In this document: one piece after another, positions 27,625 to 36,041 of the stretch
Layout of the letters: every line of letters begins with the position of its first letter
Position numbering within the stretch: position 1 is the stretch's first letter
IMG/VR virus record: IMGVR_UViG_3300033997_000220
Coordinates: 1 to 64,000 of that record
Source: a virus
Direction: 5' to 3' (one strand)
DNA: 64,000 bases
Notes under the pieces: model-generated
The model's input: only the letters and a program-made list of their open reading frames with translations
Told to the model about the DNA's origin: nothing
Databases searched by the model: none
Translations under genes and position numbers: made by a program

Positions 27625-28083
27625 TTATGCCTTTCCTACTTGCTCACGCAAACGCTTTTCGATTTCTTCCAGCGTATGGGGGAGTTTGTAGTGGTCTTTT
27701 AGAATCCTCGCCCAGGTGGGTAGGTGTTCAATTTCGGGGGTGGCTTTGAACTGTTCTCCGTAGCAGTCGCATTCAATCCAAAGCGCTAACTTTTTGTTCT
27801 GTAGCGCTAAAGAGTAAACGATAAAGCTTAGGAAGATCCCTACCCACATCAACTCAGTAGGGAAGTCAACAACCACCTGTAAACCCACAGACCACAGACA
27901 GCCTAAGAGTACAGTTAAGTACCAATGCAAGACGTGTCTGTACTCGTGTGCGTGGACTCCAGGATCGTTTTGATACTTGGGGTCTATACGCACGACGAAG
28001 CCGTTGGCTTTACCACCCGCGTTTTCTAACTCAGTGTATCGGAGCACCGTCGGGAACGGTGTCCACTTCAGTTGTAGGCTCAT
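27625..28083 (-). CDS. Membrane protein with HExxH metallopeptidase-like motif
   Basis: 152 residues. The motif V-H-A-H-E-Y-R-H (His46, Glu47, His50) fits the zinc-binding HExxH signature. It is followed by two hydrophobic segments (about 54-72 and 77-95) and then W-I-E-C-D-C-Y-G-E-Q, where Glu104 could be the third ligand, as in M48-type membrane proteases. I infer an integral-membrane metalloprotease-like fold, unusual in a phage. Small size and a lone motif leave room for a non-catalytic protein. It overlaps the preceding gene by 53 bases and is the last gene of its unit; GAGG is nine bases before the start. Confidence 0.7.
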   Translation of the reverse strand: MSLQLKWTPFPTVLRYTELENAGGKANGFVVRIDPKYQNDPGVHAHEYRHVLHWYLTVLLGCLWSVGLQVVVDFPTELMWVGIFLSFIVYSLALQNKKLALWIECDCYGEQFKATPEIEHLPTWARILKDHYKLPHTLEEIEKRLREQVGKA

Positions 28084-29140
28084 CAGCAGTAACCTCTTCG
28101 GTAGGGGCGGTAGCAGCAGCTAAACGCGTTTTGTAGTCATGGAGTAAACCAGAGACGTCAAAACGTCCTAAGTGCTGGTTTAACACCGCGGTTAACCAGA
28201 ATTGCAATTGTGCATACGATTCGTTTGGCGTACCGTCTACCGTGGAGACTTTGAGTTGTGGTGACTCTTCGTCAGAGATAAACACGTTCAGCAACGCAAG
28301 TACCGTCGCGCCTGTGTCGTTGCGTTGTAAGCTCACTTGCATACCGATGTGGACTAAACCAGAGTCATCCGCACTGCAGGCAGGACGGCTGATCTGTACG
28401 CGATCGCCTACGAACAGTACTTTGGTTTTTTCGATACCACAGCACCACAAACCTAAGTTCACCAACGCTTCGATGTTCGTGGCTTGTGAGTGGTACGCAG
28501 ACACACTGATAAAGTAGCGTTGCTCGCCGGCTTGGACTAACACAAAACGGTTGGCTTCTGGATTGTACACACCAAGCTCCGCTGTTAAGATCTCTTCTGC
28601 AACGTCCAGTGTTGGGTAGTCACGTGCGAAGATCTTAAACCCCGCTACACCTTTTTTGGTGTTGCCTTGCTCGTCTGCGGTTTCACCAGGTAAGTCCACC
28701 AAAGTTGGTTGAGCCTTCACGGTGTCTGGTAGTAACAGAGGGGTACCCCCATACAGACCTGTGAAGTTTACGTCGTTATGGACGTAACCTAACACTTTAC
28801 GTGCGACGTACACCGCGTAATGTGGTAAGTAACCCAACGCGTGACCGTTGACGTCTACGTCTTGGTTTAGATACGTTGCGTAGCAAGGTTCCTGACCGAA
28901 TTCGAAGAAAGCCCCGACCGTGACCTTACAACCGAAACGGGGTTCTAGTTCTTTTTCTAAGTCGGCCGATACAACCGTACCCACTTCGGTTTCGTCGTTG
29001 AAGTTAAAGGCGGCTGGGATGCTACGTTCGTCGATTACGGTCTCACCGTCTTTTTCTGTCTGCACAGAGGTGGTTAGATGTACAACCACAAATGGTTTAG
29101 CAGGTTCAAACGTAGTGTAGTTTAAAAATAAAGATTCCAT
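28031..29140 (-). CDS. Hypothetical protein, 369 aa
   Basis: No recognised family. Two similar-looking beta-rich halves are possible: both contain long V/L/Y/F-rich strands, with a Lys/Glu-poor linker around 145-165. The C-terminal 35 residues are low in complexity (Ala/Thr/Glu/Pro/Asp) and probably disordered. GGAG is eight bases before the ATG. It is the third gene of unit D (30369-27625) and overlaps the HExxH gene; the two are likely co-translated. Confidence 0.75.
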   Translation of the reverse strand: MESLFLNYTTFEPAKPFVVVHLTTSVQTEKDGETVIDERSIPAAFNFNDETEVGTVVSADLEKELEPRFGCKVTVGAFFEFGQEPCYATYLNQDVDVNGHALGYLPHYAVYVARKVLGYVHNDVNFTGLYGGTPLLLPDTVKAQPTLVDLPGETADEQGNTKKGVAGFKIFARDYPTLDVAEEILTAELGVYNPEANRFVLVQAGEQRYFISVSAYHSQATNIEALVNLGLWCCGIEKTKVLFVGDRVQISRPACSADDSGLVHIGMQVSLQRNDTGATVLALLNVFISDEESPQLKVSTVDGTPNESYAQLQFWLTAVLNQHLGRFDVSGLLHDYKTRLAAATAPTEEVTADEPTTEVDTVPDGAPIH

Positions 29141-29186
29141 TAAAAAAGCTCCAATGCCTGGGGTTAGTTGAACAAAGTATTACGCT

Positions 29187-29876
29187 TTATTTGTTTTTTC
29201 TTACTCGGGTCATGTACGTGCTCACGCCTTCGTTAGCCGCGTGTAGAAAAAGTTCCCTGTTGGTGCGGTGAGTAAAGTGTCGGTAGTGGATCACTAATTC
29301 ACCGATCCCAGAAATCGCCCTTAAACGATTAATCAACATTTCGGATGGTTTATAACCCACGGCTCTCAACCTACGCTCTATTCGTTTTTTACACGACTGA
29401 GCATCCACCAGACACAATTCGACCGGTTCGTGTTGCGTCACGTCGCCGTCCAGAGTCTGTGTTTTTACCCCCAGATGCAGGCGCTGCATCGCCACCCATG
29501 GAACCAGAGAAACGATGAGTTCCTCGTTCGGTTTCAACTGAGCAATCAATAGGTTGATTTTTGCCACAAAATCACCATACGCTTTGGTCGGTTTGTTTTC
29601 CGGGAGACCTTTAAACACGGCGGTTAGATACGTGGCTAGTCGTTTTGTGTTAGCGAGCGCTTTCTCTGTAGGTTGAGTTTCTTCCACCGATAAAATACAT
29701 ACGAGGGTGGCAGGATGGTAGTGTTTAAGGTTTCCTCCCACACGCAACCACACGTGGTGTGTCCAATCGGTTAACTCGGGTGTATTCACTCGAACCCCTA
29801 CGTCACCAGAACGTAAAATTTGTACTCTGGAACCTCTAGGGACGAGTGCTAGGGTGGTCTGTTCTACAGTAGTCAT
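29187..29876 (-). CDS. Hypothetical protein, 229 aa
   Basis: No recognised family. Begins M-T-T-V-E-Q-T-T-L-A-L-V-P and ends in a very basic tail (R-V-R-K-N-K). The middle contains helices and a short His/Tyr cluster (K-H-Y-H-P). The ATG at 29876 lies one base after the upstream gene's stop, with AGGAGGAG just before it, so it is preferred to a start 33 bases earlier. The basic C-terminus would suit nucleic-acid binding, but there is no known motif. Confidence 0.75.
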   Translation of the reverse strand: MTTVEQTTLALVPRGSRVQILRSGDVGVRVNTPELTDWTHHVWLRVGGNLKHYHPATLVCILSVEETQPTEKALANTKRLATYLTAVFKGLPENKPTKAYGDFVAKINLLIAQLKPNEELIVSLVPWVAMQRLHLGVKTQTLDGDVTQHEPVELCLVDAQSCKKRIERRLRAVGYKPSEMLINRLRAISGIGELVIHYRHFTHRTNRELFLHAANEGVSTYMTRVRKNK

Positions 29877-29877
29877 C

Positions 29878-30369
29878 TCAAACTCCTCCTTTGGTTTTAG
29901 GACGAGCAACCTCTAACAAAAAGCGAAGGTACGACTCGTACTTAAACTTAACGCCTGCGAACTCTTTGGACCAGAACTGCGTGGGGCCTTCGAAATTCGC
30001 TGGGGTTTTCTCCCAGTGTAATAATTCCACATCGGAGTACGAACGTTCGTTTTTCACACGACACATTAAAGAGAGGAGTTTTGTGGTATTACCGGGACGG
30101 TTACGTCGATAGTACACACGTGGCGTTAAAGCGCCTCCAATAACGTAGGAGCACGTATCTGCAGCTAACCAATACTTAGGTAGCTCTTTTTTAAAGAACG
30201 ACTCTAATTGCGTTACAGAGCTTTCTACGTCAAGTTTAGGACTGTACAGAAAGAGCAGTGCTCCATCTGCGTCTGTGAACAGGATGGCTCCGTGCGGACA
30301 ATCCCATAGGACGTGGTCAGAAACCACTGTACCGTCTGGGTAGTCGGTACGATTTGGATTTAAAGGCAT
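29878..30369 (-). CDS. Hypothetical protein, 163 aa
   Basis: No recognised family. Mixed alpha/beta with W-D-C-P-H-G-A-I-L-F near the N-terminus and Y-V-I-G-G-A-L-T-P-R in the centre, ending in a Lys/Gly-rich tail. First gene of unit D, preceded by AAGGA 11 bases before the start and by the terminator of unit C. Confidence 0.75.
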   Translation of the reverse strand: MPLNPNRTDYPDGTVVSDHVLWDCPHGAILFTDADGALLFLYSPKLDVESSVTQLESFFKKELPKYWLAADTCSYVIGGALTPRVYYRRNRPGNTTKLLSLMCRVKNERSYSDVELLHWEKTPANFEGPTQFWSKEFAGVKFKYESYLRFLLEVARPKTKGGV

Positions 30370-30391
30370 GATTAGTAGTTCCTTTTGTTAG

Positions 30392-30416
30392 CCTAGGGAG
30401 GGGAAACCTCCCTAGG
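30392..30416 (-). terminator. Terminator between units C and D
   Basis: Perfect 10-bp stem CCTAGGGAGG/CCTCCCTAGG with GGAAA loop. Confidence 0.8.
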
Positions 30417-30432
30417 GAACTGGAGTAATGGG

Positions 30433-31416
30433 TTAAGCGATCAGTTGTTGGATGATCGAGTCTAACAATTCATCTGGGAAGCGCTGTTCTGGAGCGGTAG
30501 CTTGGTAATACAGCGTCTCGTAATTAGCTCGAACAACCTCCGGAACGACACCCAAAGGCAGTAACCGTAAATAAACATAACCGCAGTCATCAGCGGTCCC
30601 ACCACCAACTATTAGAGTGACATTTACTTTATCGGCCTGGAGCTGGTAAATCACCTTACCTTCTTGCTGACGGAGGGTCTCGTTAAACAGACTAAGACGT
30701 CTGTTTAAACCTTCTACGAGTTTGGCAACTACTTCGAACTCACTGGAACTAGGGACAGAAATCCACAACGGTCTGATCCCTAGTAAGACCACGCGGTTTT
30801 TTACTTCAGTCTCGGGTTTTGAATTTGAGGGTGTAGGACCGACATAGCAGTAATGTGGAGTGGGGTCGCGTACTACCCAATACCGACTACCCGCAACGTC
30901 TACGTATTTCGTTCCAGTACCACACAGAAATTCCTGAGTCGGAGCTACGTCAAACAACCTCCAATGTACCAAGCTAGACCTTGTATCAAAGACGTTGGAT
31001 GTTGCAGTGTTTTGTATTACGGTGTCTAACGTTGGACGTAGATCTCGCTGCTCACCGAAAATACTCTCACTGATCGGAGTATACACTAAGTGCACACCTT
31101 TCTCTAAAAGTTCTTGGTCTCCTTCGTACATACGGTCTGGAGTATGTAGAAAGTGATGTTCCACCGTCCAATCGAACTGAATTACCGCAATGTAGTTTAA
31201 CGGCGCATCAGCTTTGTTGATGTACTGGACTTTGAAGTGTTGTAAGTCCTTTGAGAGCAGATCTTCCCGTAGTTCGGGGGGTGTGTTACGTAACAGATCC
31301 ATGAACGTCGTAAACATTCCGTTGTCAGTTTTCTTCTCGATTCGTTCGAAGAACTCTAATGCCGTTGGGTAGCCGACGTTGTTTACAAATTGACTTAGTT
31401 GGATGTCTTGGCGCAT
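30433..31416 (-). CDS. Hypothetical protein, 327 aa
   Basis: No recognised family. Helical N-terminal 75 residues, then a beta-rich region, then a region with V-V-A-K-L-V-E-G-L-N and a glycine-rich turn I-V-G-G-G-T-A-D-D-C-G. The C-terminus is helical. The start overlaps the upstream TM-protein gene by 22 bases and has GGGGG just before it, so it is translationally coupled. Last gene of unit C. Confidence 0.75.
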   Translation of the reverse strand: MRQDIQLSQFVNNVGYPTALEFFERIEKKTDNGMFTTFMDLLRNTPPELREDLLSKDLQHFKVQYINKADAPLNYIAVIQFDWTVEHHFLHTPDRMYEGDQELLEKGVHLVYTPISESIFGEQRDLRPTLDTVIQNTATSNVFDTRSSLVHWRLFDVAPTQEFLCGTGTKYVDVAGSRYWVVRDPTPHYCYVGPTPSNSKPETEVKNRVVLLGIRPLWISVPSSSEFEVVAKLVEGLNRRLSLFNETLRQQEGKVIYQLQADKVNVTLIVGGGTADDCGYVYLRLLPLGVVPEVVRANYETLYYQATAPEQRFPDELLDSIIQQLIA

Positions 31417-32042
31417 AAAGCCCCCATTTGTTCGGTGCTTAAAAAGATGGTCGACTTACCTCTAGTTAATTGCCGGATTCTTTCGTTGTTGAGAATCACA
31501 CCTGGCCACTCCGTCGTGTGCAGATCGTGATAAAAGTTACCTGCGTTAATCGCGCTTTGGTAATCAAACAACAACAAAGACAACCTAGCGTGATCTAGAG
31601 TAGTCCACGTCTTCTCGAATTCCTGGATGTCTTTGATCAGTATTGACATACGGTACTGGTATTGACTGACCGCGGATAACGTAGCCTGCTGGTCTAACAA
31701 AACCGTCAGTACCGTTTTTAAGTACTTCTGTGGGTTGGTTTCGTTTGACAACAACACATTAAGGAGTGAAGTCGCGTAAGGATCACGCATCAACCGACCG
31801 GTGTATGCGTTGTAATAGTACTCTAACGGGACTGGGTGTTTAGCTGGCTCCTGAACCACCTCGCTTTCGCAAACCTCTGAAGTAGGTGGTGTTCCTGCTA
31901 AGGTCTTGTAATCGTCAAACGAGAGACTCCCGGATTCTTTCTTCGCGTCCTCTAAACTCTTACGAGCGCGGATGGCCATGAACAGACATACGAGTAGGAA
32001 GACCGTTCCTGCAATAAAACCCAACCAATCTAAGTAACGCAT
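31395..32042 (-). CDS. Single-pass membrane protein, 215 aa
   Basis: No recognised family. One N-terminal membrane helix (residues 6-27, around G-T-V-F-L-L-V-C-L-F-M-A-I) followed by a basic R-A-R-K and a 185-residue helical domain, expected in the cytoplasm or periplasm depending on orientation. Positive residues after the helix predict N-out/C-in. GGAGG is seven bases before the ATG. It sits between a DUF4262-like gene and the 327-aa gene and overlaps the latter. Confidence 0.75.
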   Translation of the reverse strand: MRYLDWLGFIAGTVFLLVCLFMAIRARKSLEDAKKESGSLSFDDYKTLAGTPPTSEVCESEVVQEPAKHPVPLEYYYNAYTGRLMRDPYATSLLNVLLSNETNPQKYLKTVLTVLLDQQATLSAVSQYQYRMSILIKDIQEFEKTWTTLDHARLSLLLFDYQSAINAGNFYHDLHTTEWPGVILNNERIRQLTRGKSTIFLSTEQMGALCAKTSN

Positions 32043-32043
32043 C

Positions 32044-32493
32044 TTACACCTCCAAAAAGTCTGTACTCTGTGGAGTGAACCGTTCTGGCTCGTCGCTAAA
32101 CACCACTTGGTACAACCAGGTGTTCATCCACTGTTGTGTGTTTAAGTGCGGTAATACACTCACGCACTCTGGATCTAAAGGAACCAACGACACCGTGGTG
32201 TCAAAGTCCCCTTCACTCCAGAACTCGTGTAACGACGCTGGGATCTCTAACACACCCCCTTTATCCAGGATTAAGTGTTGATCTCTCAGTAACTCTACAA
32301 TCCGTTCTAACACCAACCCAGGGTGGTTAAATTCACCGTCTTCATTACGGGGGGTAAGGATCACTAAGTCAGGTAGCTCGTAGTCTTTCAGTCCTACGGT
32401 ATAACCGCCAATCGCTTCATACACGGCTACAGCGTAGCCGTTCTCCTGCACACAGCGTTCTAACTCTAACGCTTCTTTTTCACTGACAGTCAT
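32044..32493 (-). CDS. DUF4262-like protein, 149 aa
   Basis: The pattern G-Y-A-V-A-V-Y-E-A-I-G-G-Y-T-V-G-L then L-P-D-L-V-I-L and a following G-L-V-L-E-R-I-V-E-L-L matches the core of DUF4262, a small family of unknown function seen in bacteria and phages. The ATG at 32493 overlaps the preceding gene as ATGA, with AAGGAG eight bases upstream; a start 33 bases earlier has no support. Function unknown. Confidence 0.65.
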   Translation of the reverse strand: MTVSEKEALELERCVQENGYAVAVYEAIGGYTVGLKDYELPDLVILTPRNEDGEFNHPGLVLERIVELLRDQHLILDKGGVLEIPASLHEFWSEGDFDTTVSLVPLDPECVSVLPHLNTQQWMNTWLYQVVFSDEPERFTPQSTDFLEV

Positions 32494-32699
32494 TTTACCA
32501 CTCCTTTTTGTTCGGTACACGACCACACGACTTTTTTATCTCTCAGCCCGTACAACGGCGTGGCATCTACTGCATGTCGGTGTTCTTTAGCAATCGCGTT
32601 GCACTCAGTAAGCGAGCTGGTGTGAATTACTACAGTGCTACTGGAATTGCCATCTGTGTTGACTAGGAAAATAGTTAATATTAAAATCCACGTACTCAT
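32490..32699 (-). CDS. Small secreted or membrane-anchored protein, 69 aa
   Basis: Residues 3-14 (W-I-L-I-L-T-I-F-L-V) form a signal-peptide or anchor-like segment without strong basic residues before it. The remainder is polar with two Cys and a basic Arg/Lys end. GGAG precedes the start. The small size and location among early genes suggest a host-envelope modifier, but this is speculation. Coupled to the DUF4262-like gene by ATGA. Confidence 0.65.
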   Translation of the reverse strand: MSTWILILTIFLVNTDGNSSSTVVIHTSSLTECNAIAKEHRHAVDATPLYGLRDKKVVWSCTEQKGVVK

Positions 32700-32730
32700 G
32701 GGTACTCTCCTTTTTTTTGTTTAGTTGTTA

Positions 32731-33117
32731 CTAACGAGGTACGAACACGTCGTCTAATGACAATCCTGTTTCCGCTAGTATGCCTGCTTTGGTTTTCACT
32801 TCGAAAATCCATTCATCGGGAATGGGTAGTGTTAGGGGGTGGACAAACCGACGACCGAACGTCATCAAACAGTACGTATCGAATTGAAACTCAGCGGAGT
32901 TCCAGACCCCCTCGCGTTCTAAGGTTTTCTCCCCTTCAAGGATCTTCTTCACGATCCCTTTTGCAAAAGGCGTGCAGCGAGGAAGCATTTTCTTTAAATA
33001 CCGACACAACCACGTAGGACGGTCAAACGAAAGCTTAGCTTGCTTGGTGTTTTCATACGCGATGTGTTGTGCTAACAGAGTCGTGGTTAACAACTCTTTG
33101 GTGTTCAGTTTGCTCAC
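32731..33117 (-). CDS. Hypothetical protein, 128 aa
   Basis: No recognised family. Helical, basic in the middle (R-Y-L-K-K-M-L-P-R-C), with a W-I-F-E-V-K-T-K strand near the end. Uses a GTG start overlapping the upstream stop (GTGA), with AAGGA nine bases before it, so it is coupled to the 133-aa gene. Confidence 0.72.
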   Translation of the reverse strand: MSKLNTKELLTTTLLAQHIAYENTKQAKLSFDRPTWLCRYLKKMLPRCTPFAKGIVKKILEGEKTLEREGVWNSAEFQFDTYCLMTFGRRFVHPLTLPIPDEWIFEVKTKAGILAETGLSLDDVFVPR

Positions 33118-33515
33118 GTCGTAAAGTCCTTTAAAGGTAAACGTGTTCCGGTGTGGGACAAGTTATCACGAAACACCAACACCTCCACACTCCACTCCAA
33201 CTGAATCAGTGAGTGTTTGGTGATTGTCGGTACGTAATACGCCACACCGTAACGTTTTGCTAAAAATGCTGCGGAGTCTGGTAATGGGTAGTTAGGGTCT
33301 TCCATCAACACAAACCCATTTGGGAGGGGTCCTAAAAGCACACCTCCTAATTCAAGGTTGATTTTGGAATAGAGGACTTCAGAAGAAACCACTGGCAATT
33401 CCGTTTGTTTTCGTAGGTTCTCCGAGCTCACGTTTGGGTTGTGTGCCAGTAAATAGACCGGCACTTTCAACTGGCGTAGGAAGTTGTCTACTATAGCTAA
33501 TTCACGTACTGTCAT
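33114..33515 (-). CDS. Hypothetical protein, 133 aa
   Basis: No recognised family. Mixed alpha/beta, moderately hydrophobic, with P-L-P-N-G-F-V-L-M in the centre. The ATG at 33515 has AGGA eight bases upstream, inside the end of the preceding gene; a start 63 bases earlier is unsupported. Part of unit C of small unknown genes. Confidence 0.72.
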   Translation of the reverse strand: MTVRELAIVDNFLRQLKVPVYLLAHNPNVSSENLRKQTELPVVSSEVLYSKINLELGGVLLGPLPNGFVLMEDPNYPLPDSAAFLAKRYGVAYYVPTITKHSLIQLEWSVEVLVFRDNLSHTGTRLPLKDFTT

Positions 33516-33519
33516 TCGG

Positions 33520-33987
33520 TTATCCTTTTTGTGGGGAATCGTCAAACAACTCAGCGATCCACTTGGGTTGGTTTTCAAGTGGTGGGGTTACAAATTCTAC
33601 CGGTAGGTTTAAGAACGCAGCAAACTGTTCGGAGTCCGACTTCACGATCCCTAAAGCCACTAACGTCTCACCTAACATTACACGCACCTCTTGTGGGTCG
33701 GTGGTATATAAAACCTTAGCGATGTGGTATTGTTCTTCGGTGGCGTCGTTCGTACGTACGTCAGATGCGAGGTCGTACGCAAACTCGAAGTAACGGTCAG
33801 CGACAGTCTGTTCGAGCGTCTTCAATGCCGACAGGATGTAACGCCTCATTCTGAACAGATATTGGCTCTGCAATTCTTTTAGTCGAGCTTCTTCACGAGA
33901 CTTCTTTGTGAACAACCCACTGCCGAATAACCCTAAGGTACGGGTCGCTGTATTGTTTACTCTTTGGTGGTTAGGTTTGCGTTTCAT
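33520..33987 (-). CDS. Hypothetical protein, 155 aa
   Basis: No recognised family. The first 45 residues are basic (M-K-R-K-P-N-H-Q-R), followed by a helical region with Arg/Leu repeats. The start overlaps the previous gene by ATGA with AAGGA before it. The basic N-terminus could contact nucleic acid; no other evidence. Confidence 0.74.
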   Translation of the reverse strand: MKRKPNHQRVNNTATRTLGLFGSGLFTKKSREEARLKELQSQYLFRMRRYILSALKTLEQTVADRYFEFAYDLASDVRTNDATEEQYHIAKVLYTTDPQEVRVMLGETLVALGIVKSDSEQFAAFLNLPVEFVTPPLENQPKWIAELFDDSPQKG

Positions 33988-34715
33988 TCGAACAATTTCC
34001 TTATTGGTAGTTTGTGGAAGTGTAAGAGGTGTTTCATTTCCTCTTCGGTGTATTCTTTCTCACACAACACGACTAAACTGAGGTTCTGTGTGTTGATGCG
34101 GTACAGACGGGACTTATCCACGCGTTCACTTACTCGCGTTTGGTACACGTGGTCAGGTGTGTTTAATACTCCAACTTCAATAATTTGGAATTCCAAACTA
34201 CGTATCGCTCGTCTGAGGTACGCGTGATCTTCTTCTGCAATCACGTAAGGTACTAGATCTTCTTCTACTGTTATGTAGGGAAAAGCGTTCCGCGATACTT
34301 GTTCGTACAACTCGTTCTCTAACTCTTTGAGAGGACGATACATTTCACAAAGGTTCTCTCCGTATTCAAATTCATACCAACGGTGTGCGGTTCTGTAATG
34401 GCTACCGTCGTCCTTCTCGACAGGTTTGGTTGCTGAGAAAATAGACAGCGCCATACGACGACTATTCACACCAGAGACGTACTCGGCGGTAGAGAGTTTC
34501 TGACACTCAGGACAAAGCATACAACCGATGTCCTCTCCTAATGACTTCAGTTGTCTTTGCTCGGACTGTCGTTCTTGATGGCTTTCTAAAATGAATGCTT
34601 TAATGCAGCATGAAGGGTAACCGTAATAGATACCACGGTAGACCCAATTTATCAAACGCCAAGCGCCTAATTGTGAAGCATTTACTTTTAATTGGTTTAA
34701 TTCGATTTCATTCAT
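33984..34715 (-). CDS. Cysteine-rich hypothetical protein with GYPSCC motif, 243 aa
   Basis: Contains Y-Y-G-Y-P-S-C-C-I-K-A-F near residue 35 and C-M-L-C-P-E-C near 65-71, i.e. adjacent cysteine pairs and CxxC-type motifs likely to bind zinc or another metal. G-Y-P-x-C-C is seen in several small uncharacterised families, but I cannot name this one. The rest is charged and helical. It is the first gene of unit C, downstream of a candidate promoter; GAGG lies five bases before the start. Confidence 0.72.
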   Translation of the reverse strand: MNEIELNQLKVNASQLGAWRLINWVYRGIYYGYPSCCIKAFILESHQERQSEQRQLKSLGEDIGCMLCPECQKLSTAEYVSGVNSRRMALSIFSATKPVEKDDGSHYRTAHRWYEFEYGENLCEMYRPLKELENELYEQVSRNAFPYITVEEDLVPYVIAEEDHAYLRRAIRSLEFQIIEVGVLNTPDHVYQTRVSERVDKSRLYRINTQNLSLVVLCEKEYTEEEMKHLLHFHKLPIRKLFE

Positions 34716-34824
34716 GGGAACCTCGATGTCTTAGAGTTGACTTGTCCCAACGATGATATATACCTGTATTTAATTCCATAGGGACAAAAAAAAGAGGAGA
34801 CCGAAGTCTCCTCTACGCACATCA
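34716..34824 (-). promoter_or_regulatory. Intergenic region with candidate early promoter (ATACAGGTA motif)
   Basis: A 109-base AT-rich gap. In minus-strand sense it contains AATTAAATACAGGTATATATCATC; the core ATACAGGTA is at 34761-34769. A near-copy occurs twice upstream of unit A (43094-43116). The terminator for the gene upstream lies at 34793-34814. This is the best candidate for a shared early promoter or operator; not experimentally supported. Confidence 0.5.
34793..34814 (-). terminator. Terminator of unit B
   Basis: 9-bp stem AGAGGAGAC/GTCTCCTCT, CGAA loop, and an A8 run beside it that acts as a T-run in minus-strand sense. Confidence 0.82.
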
Positions 34825-35169
34825 CTAAAAGAACACATCCGTCGTGTAGTCAATACGAATCGATAAACGTACCGGAGACACTCCCTCGGCTGTCTGCGCG
34901 TACATCACTGGCTCTCCTTCTAACGTGAGGGAGATTGTGTTGTGTTCTCTTTTCAACTTCACCCAAACAACCAGAGTATGTACGCCATCGCCACTCTTTG
35001 CCACGATTTTCAAACCGATCGGTTTATACCCTACGACCAACCCGTTGTACGTATCGCATTGAACGACGTTGGGTTGGCCTAACGGAGTATTTATTAGTTC
35101 GGTCGATACAACCGTCAGTAGGTTAACGTCTTCTGCCAAAGCAGAGACTGAATTGAAAGTGATGTTCAT
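34825..35169 (-). CDS. Small beta-rich hypothetical protein, 114 aa
   Basis: No recognised family. Begins M-N-I-T-F-N-S-V and is composed of alternating hydrophobic strands, probably a beta-sandwich. Similar length, start and strand pattern occur in other genes of unit B (at 35123, 36042 and 37726), which suggests a duplicated family. AGGAG is five bases before the ATG. Last gene of unit B. Confidence 0.72.
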   Translation of the reverse strand: MNITFNSVSALAEDVNLLTVVSTELINTPLGQPNVVQCDTYNGLVVGYKPIGLKIVAKSGDGVHTLVVWVKLKREHNTISLTLEGEPVMYAQTAEGVSPVRLSIRIDYTTDVFF

Positions 35170-35500
35170 TCTGGTCTCCTAGTTTTGTGGTACGAACACC
35201 CAATCCGTCGTTAGTCGTAAAAAACATCTCTGGGACCGGCGTGCCAACAACAGGACGACAAAGTATTTGTACTCTGCTCACTTCCTGTCGCTTGCTATTC
35301 ACAGTGAGTTCAAAGTCGGCTGTGTGAGTTTCACCGCGATAGTCCACCATAGCACGAATCTGCAACACGTCACCATCGTTAGCAACCAAAGGAAGCGGCG
35401 TTTGGATTCTGAGCACAGGTATGTTCGATACTTCTGTGCTAGGATTTCTGGGAGTCAGTAACTCCATAGAAAAACGTTTTAAATCTACTTTTACATTCAT
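35123..35500 (-). CDS. Small beta-rich hypothetical protein, 125 aa
   Basis: No recognised family. Starts M-N-V-K-V-D-L and is beta-rich with a basic Arg end. It overlaps the downstream gene by 47 bases in another frame, unusually long for this genome, which implies both are real or one is mis-started. AAGGG is 11 bases before the ATG. Possibly related to its neighbours with the same start pattern. Confidence 0.7.
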   Translation of the reverse strand: MNVKVDLKRFSMELLTPRNPSTEVSNIPVLRIQTPLPLVANDGDVLQIRAMVDYRGETHTADFELTVNSKRQEVSRVQILCRPVVGTPVPEMFFTTNDGLGVRTTKLGDQNEHHFQFSLCFGRRR

Positions 35501-35503
35501 AGT

Positions 35504-36037
35504 TTAGTTACCCTTCTGCTGTGCTAGAATCTCGGATTCCTTGGTAAACCAATTTAGGGTGTTTGTTTTCTCTATGACTTCAGAGATCGGGCGTGACGGT
35601 AGGTCATTAAACATCTCTTTGCATAACAACACAGTACCGCGAAAGACACGATCCACACTGACAAACACCAACGGCCCTTCTCGGTGATGGAACCGGATCT
35701 CTTTCTGCTCCCACCCGTGTAGGTGAAATAAACCGACTGGACTTAACTGGAAAAGTTCCACGTCTGTCAGTAAGGCTCTCGGTAGAGGGAGATATGCCGG
35801 GTATTGCAAGATCGGACGCATTGTCTGTTTGTGTTTACGGTCCTTCGCTCTGTCTTTTACCAGCTGAGCGTAACGTTCTTTGCGAAGGTTTGTGTTAAAC
35901 TTACGAGCGTGCCGTTTCACACGTCTGAGGAGTAACTCCCTTTGACTTTCGTGGTAGTTCTCCTCTACTAAAGAGAGTAGTTCTTTATACCGTTCTATAG
36001 ATAGGACTACTAGCTGAGGATTTGGATTTACGTTCAT
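35504..36037 (-). CDS. Hypothetical basic protein, 177 aa
   Basis: No recognised family. A very basic central region (R-R-V-K-R-H-A-R-K-F-N, then R-A-K-D-R-K-H-K-Q-T) suggests nucleic-acid binding, followed by a beta-rich C-terminus with W-E-Q-K-E-I-R-F-H-H-R. GGAG is present 11 bases before the start, in the end of the preceding gene. Confidence 0.73.
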   Translation of the reverse strand: MNVNPNPQLVVLSIERYKELLSLVEENYHESQRELLLRRVKRHARKFNTNLRKERYAQLVKDRAKDRKHKQTMRPILQYPAYLPLPRALLTDVELFQLSPVGLFHLHGWEQKEIRFHHREGPLVFVSVDRVFRGTVLLCKEMFNDLPSRPISEVIEKTNTLNWFTKESEILAQQKGN

Positions 36038-36041
36038 TCGT

